A DNA stretch of 6,534 bases, taken from positions 1-6,534 of the forward strand of contig JAISIU010000107.1 of assembly GCA_031261885.1 (NCBI GenBank). The letters are read 5' to 3'. The DNA is from Bifidobacteriaceae bacterium (lineage in GTDB: Bacteria > Actinomycetota > Actinomycetes > Actinomycetales > WQXJ01). The notes under the pieces were generated by a model, which saw nothing but the letters and a program-made list of their open reading frames with translations, ran no database searches and was not told where the DNA came from. This document shows positions 6,367 to 6,534 of the stretch, piece by piece. Both the position numbers and the translations under genes were made by a program. Every line of letters starts with the position of its first letter. The first letter of the stretch is position 1.

Positions 6367-6393
6367 CGGGCCGGTCCTGACCCGTCAGTAATG

Positions 6394-6398
6394 AGGAG
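6394..6398 (+). promoter_or_regulatory. Ribosome binding site of fpg
   Basis: AGGAG eight bases before ATG 6407. Good spacing and match; it confirms the start, together with the obligatory Met-Pro-Glu N terminus. Confidence 0.8.
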
Positions 6399-6406
6399 CG
6401 CGCCCC

Positions 6407-6534
6407 ATGCCGGAACTGCCCGAGGTCGAGACCGTCCGGCGCGGGCTCCAGGCGCTGCTCGTGGGCCGCGAGGTCGCGGACCTCGACGTCCTGTCCCCGA
6501 AGAGCTTCCAGGCCACCGGCGGCGCGGACATCAC
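6407..6534 (+). CDS. mutM: Formamidopyrimidine-DNA glycosylase (MutM/Fpg), 5' part only
   Basis: Only 42 residues are visible, but they begin MPELPEVETVRRGL, the signature N terminus of Fpg/MutM. After Met removal the N-terminal Pro is the Schiff-base nucleophile, and the following Glu is the catalytic acid; both are present. The enzyme excises 8-oxoguanine and formamidopyrimidines and nicks the abasic site in base-excision repair. The LLVGREVADLDV segment that follows fits the first strands of the N-terminal domain. The H2TH and zinc-finger parts lie beyond the right edge, so intactness cannot be judged. Endonuclease VIII (Nei) is excluded in practice by the PELPEVET start (Nei begins PEGPEI). 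The gene is transcribed divergently from the PFOR operon with no evident functional link. Confidence 0.95.
   Translation, partial: MPELPEVETVRRGLQALLVGREVADLDVLSPKSFQATGGADI

Larger units (their letters stand above)
5956..6406. other. Divergent intergenic region between PFOR and fpg
   Basis: About 450 bases containing the 5' regions of both divergent genes. The PFOR side (5956-6117) holds the leader ORF and the hairpin; the fpg side (6180-6370) holds GC-rich repeats and an inverted repeat. A minus-strand TACACT at 6122-6117 fits a loose TANNNT -10 box for the PFOR operon, but no TTGACA-like -35 lies about 17 bases upstream, so I do not call it. I found no tRNA-like or rRNA-like sequence and no hairpin followed by a T run that would act as an intrinsic terminator, as expected between divergent genes. 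Confidence 0.7.

Noticed and set aside
6137..6391. Plus-strand 84-codon frame just before fpg, with a GGAAGG upstream
   Set aside because: The translation is Arg/Ser/Ala rich with codon use (TGT, TCA, CGA, AAA, AGT) unlike the real genes. It runs through the inverted repeats, the ribosome site is too close, and no motif is visible.
5952..6406. CRISPR array, attachment site or insertion sequence in the intergenic region
   Set aside because: Repeats are few, short and irregularly spaced. There are no flanking target duplications, no transposase and no tRNA end.

Overview
The window comes from a high-GC bacterium (about two thirds G+C by eye, with G/C-rich third codon positions) that uses low-potential ferredoxin chemistry, so it is probably anaerobic or facultative. 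I cannot name the phylum. The DNA is almost fully coding apart from one divergent intergenic region of about 450 bases.

Layout: (1) 1-952, minus strand: 5' part of a gene for a GltD/NfnB-like FAD and iron-sulfur oxidoreductase. It runs off the left edge just as its FAD-binding motif begins. (2) 949-5955, minus strand: one uninterrupted gene for a 1668-residue 2-oxoacid (probably pyruvate):ferredoxin oxidoreductase of the single-chain NifJ/PFOR type. It overlaps the GltD-like gene by four bases (ATGA), and the downstream Shine-Dalgarno sequence lies inside the PFOR gene. (3) 5956-6406: divergent intergenic region. It holds a candidate 34-codon leader ORF that overlaps the PFOR start by ATGA, a strong hairpin just upstream of that leader, and a second, wider set of GC-rich inverted and direct repeats towards the right-hand gene. 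(4) 6407-6534, plus strand: 5' end of mutM/fpg (formamidopyrimidine-DNA glycosylase), cut by the right edge.

How the genes work together: the PFOR has every expected catalytic domain, plus inserts and a tail not found in textbook PFORs. The tail is a coiled-coil-like segment, an Ala/Pro linker and a single-cluster ferredoxin domain. The next gene encodes a protein of the class that passes electrons between Fe-S clusters, FAD and NAD(P). The simplest reading is a self-contained module in which pyruvate oxidation reduces the internal clusters, then the tethered ferredoxin, then the FAD protein, and finally NAD(P)+ (or the reverse). This is inferred from domain content and translational coupling. 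The most unusual details are the tethered ferredoxin, an Asp in place of a cluster Cys in the GltD-like protein together with its large unrecognised N-terminal region, and the possible coupled leader ORF with its hairpin. The fpg gene is unrelated in function and transcribed away.
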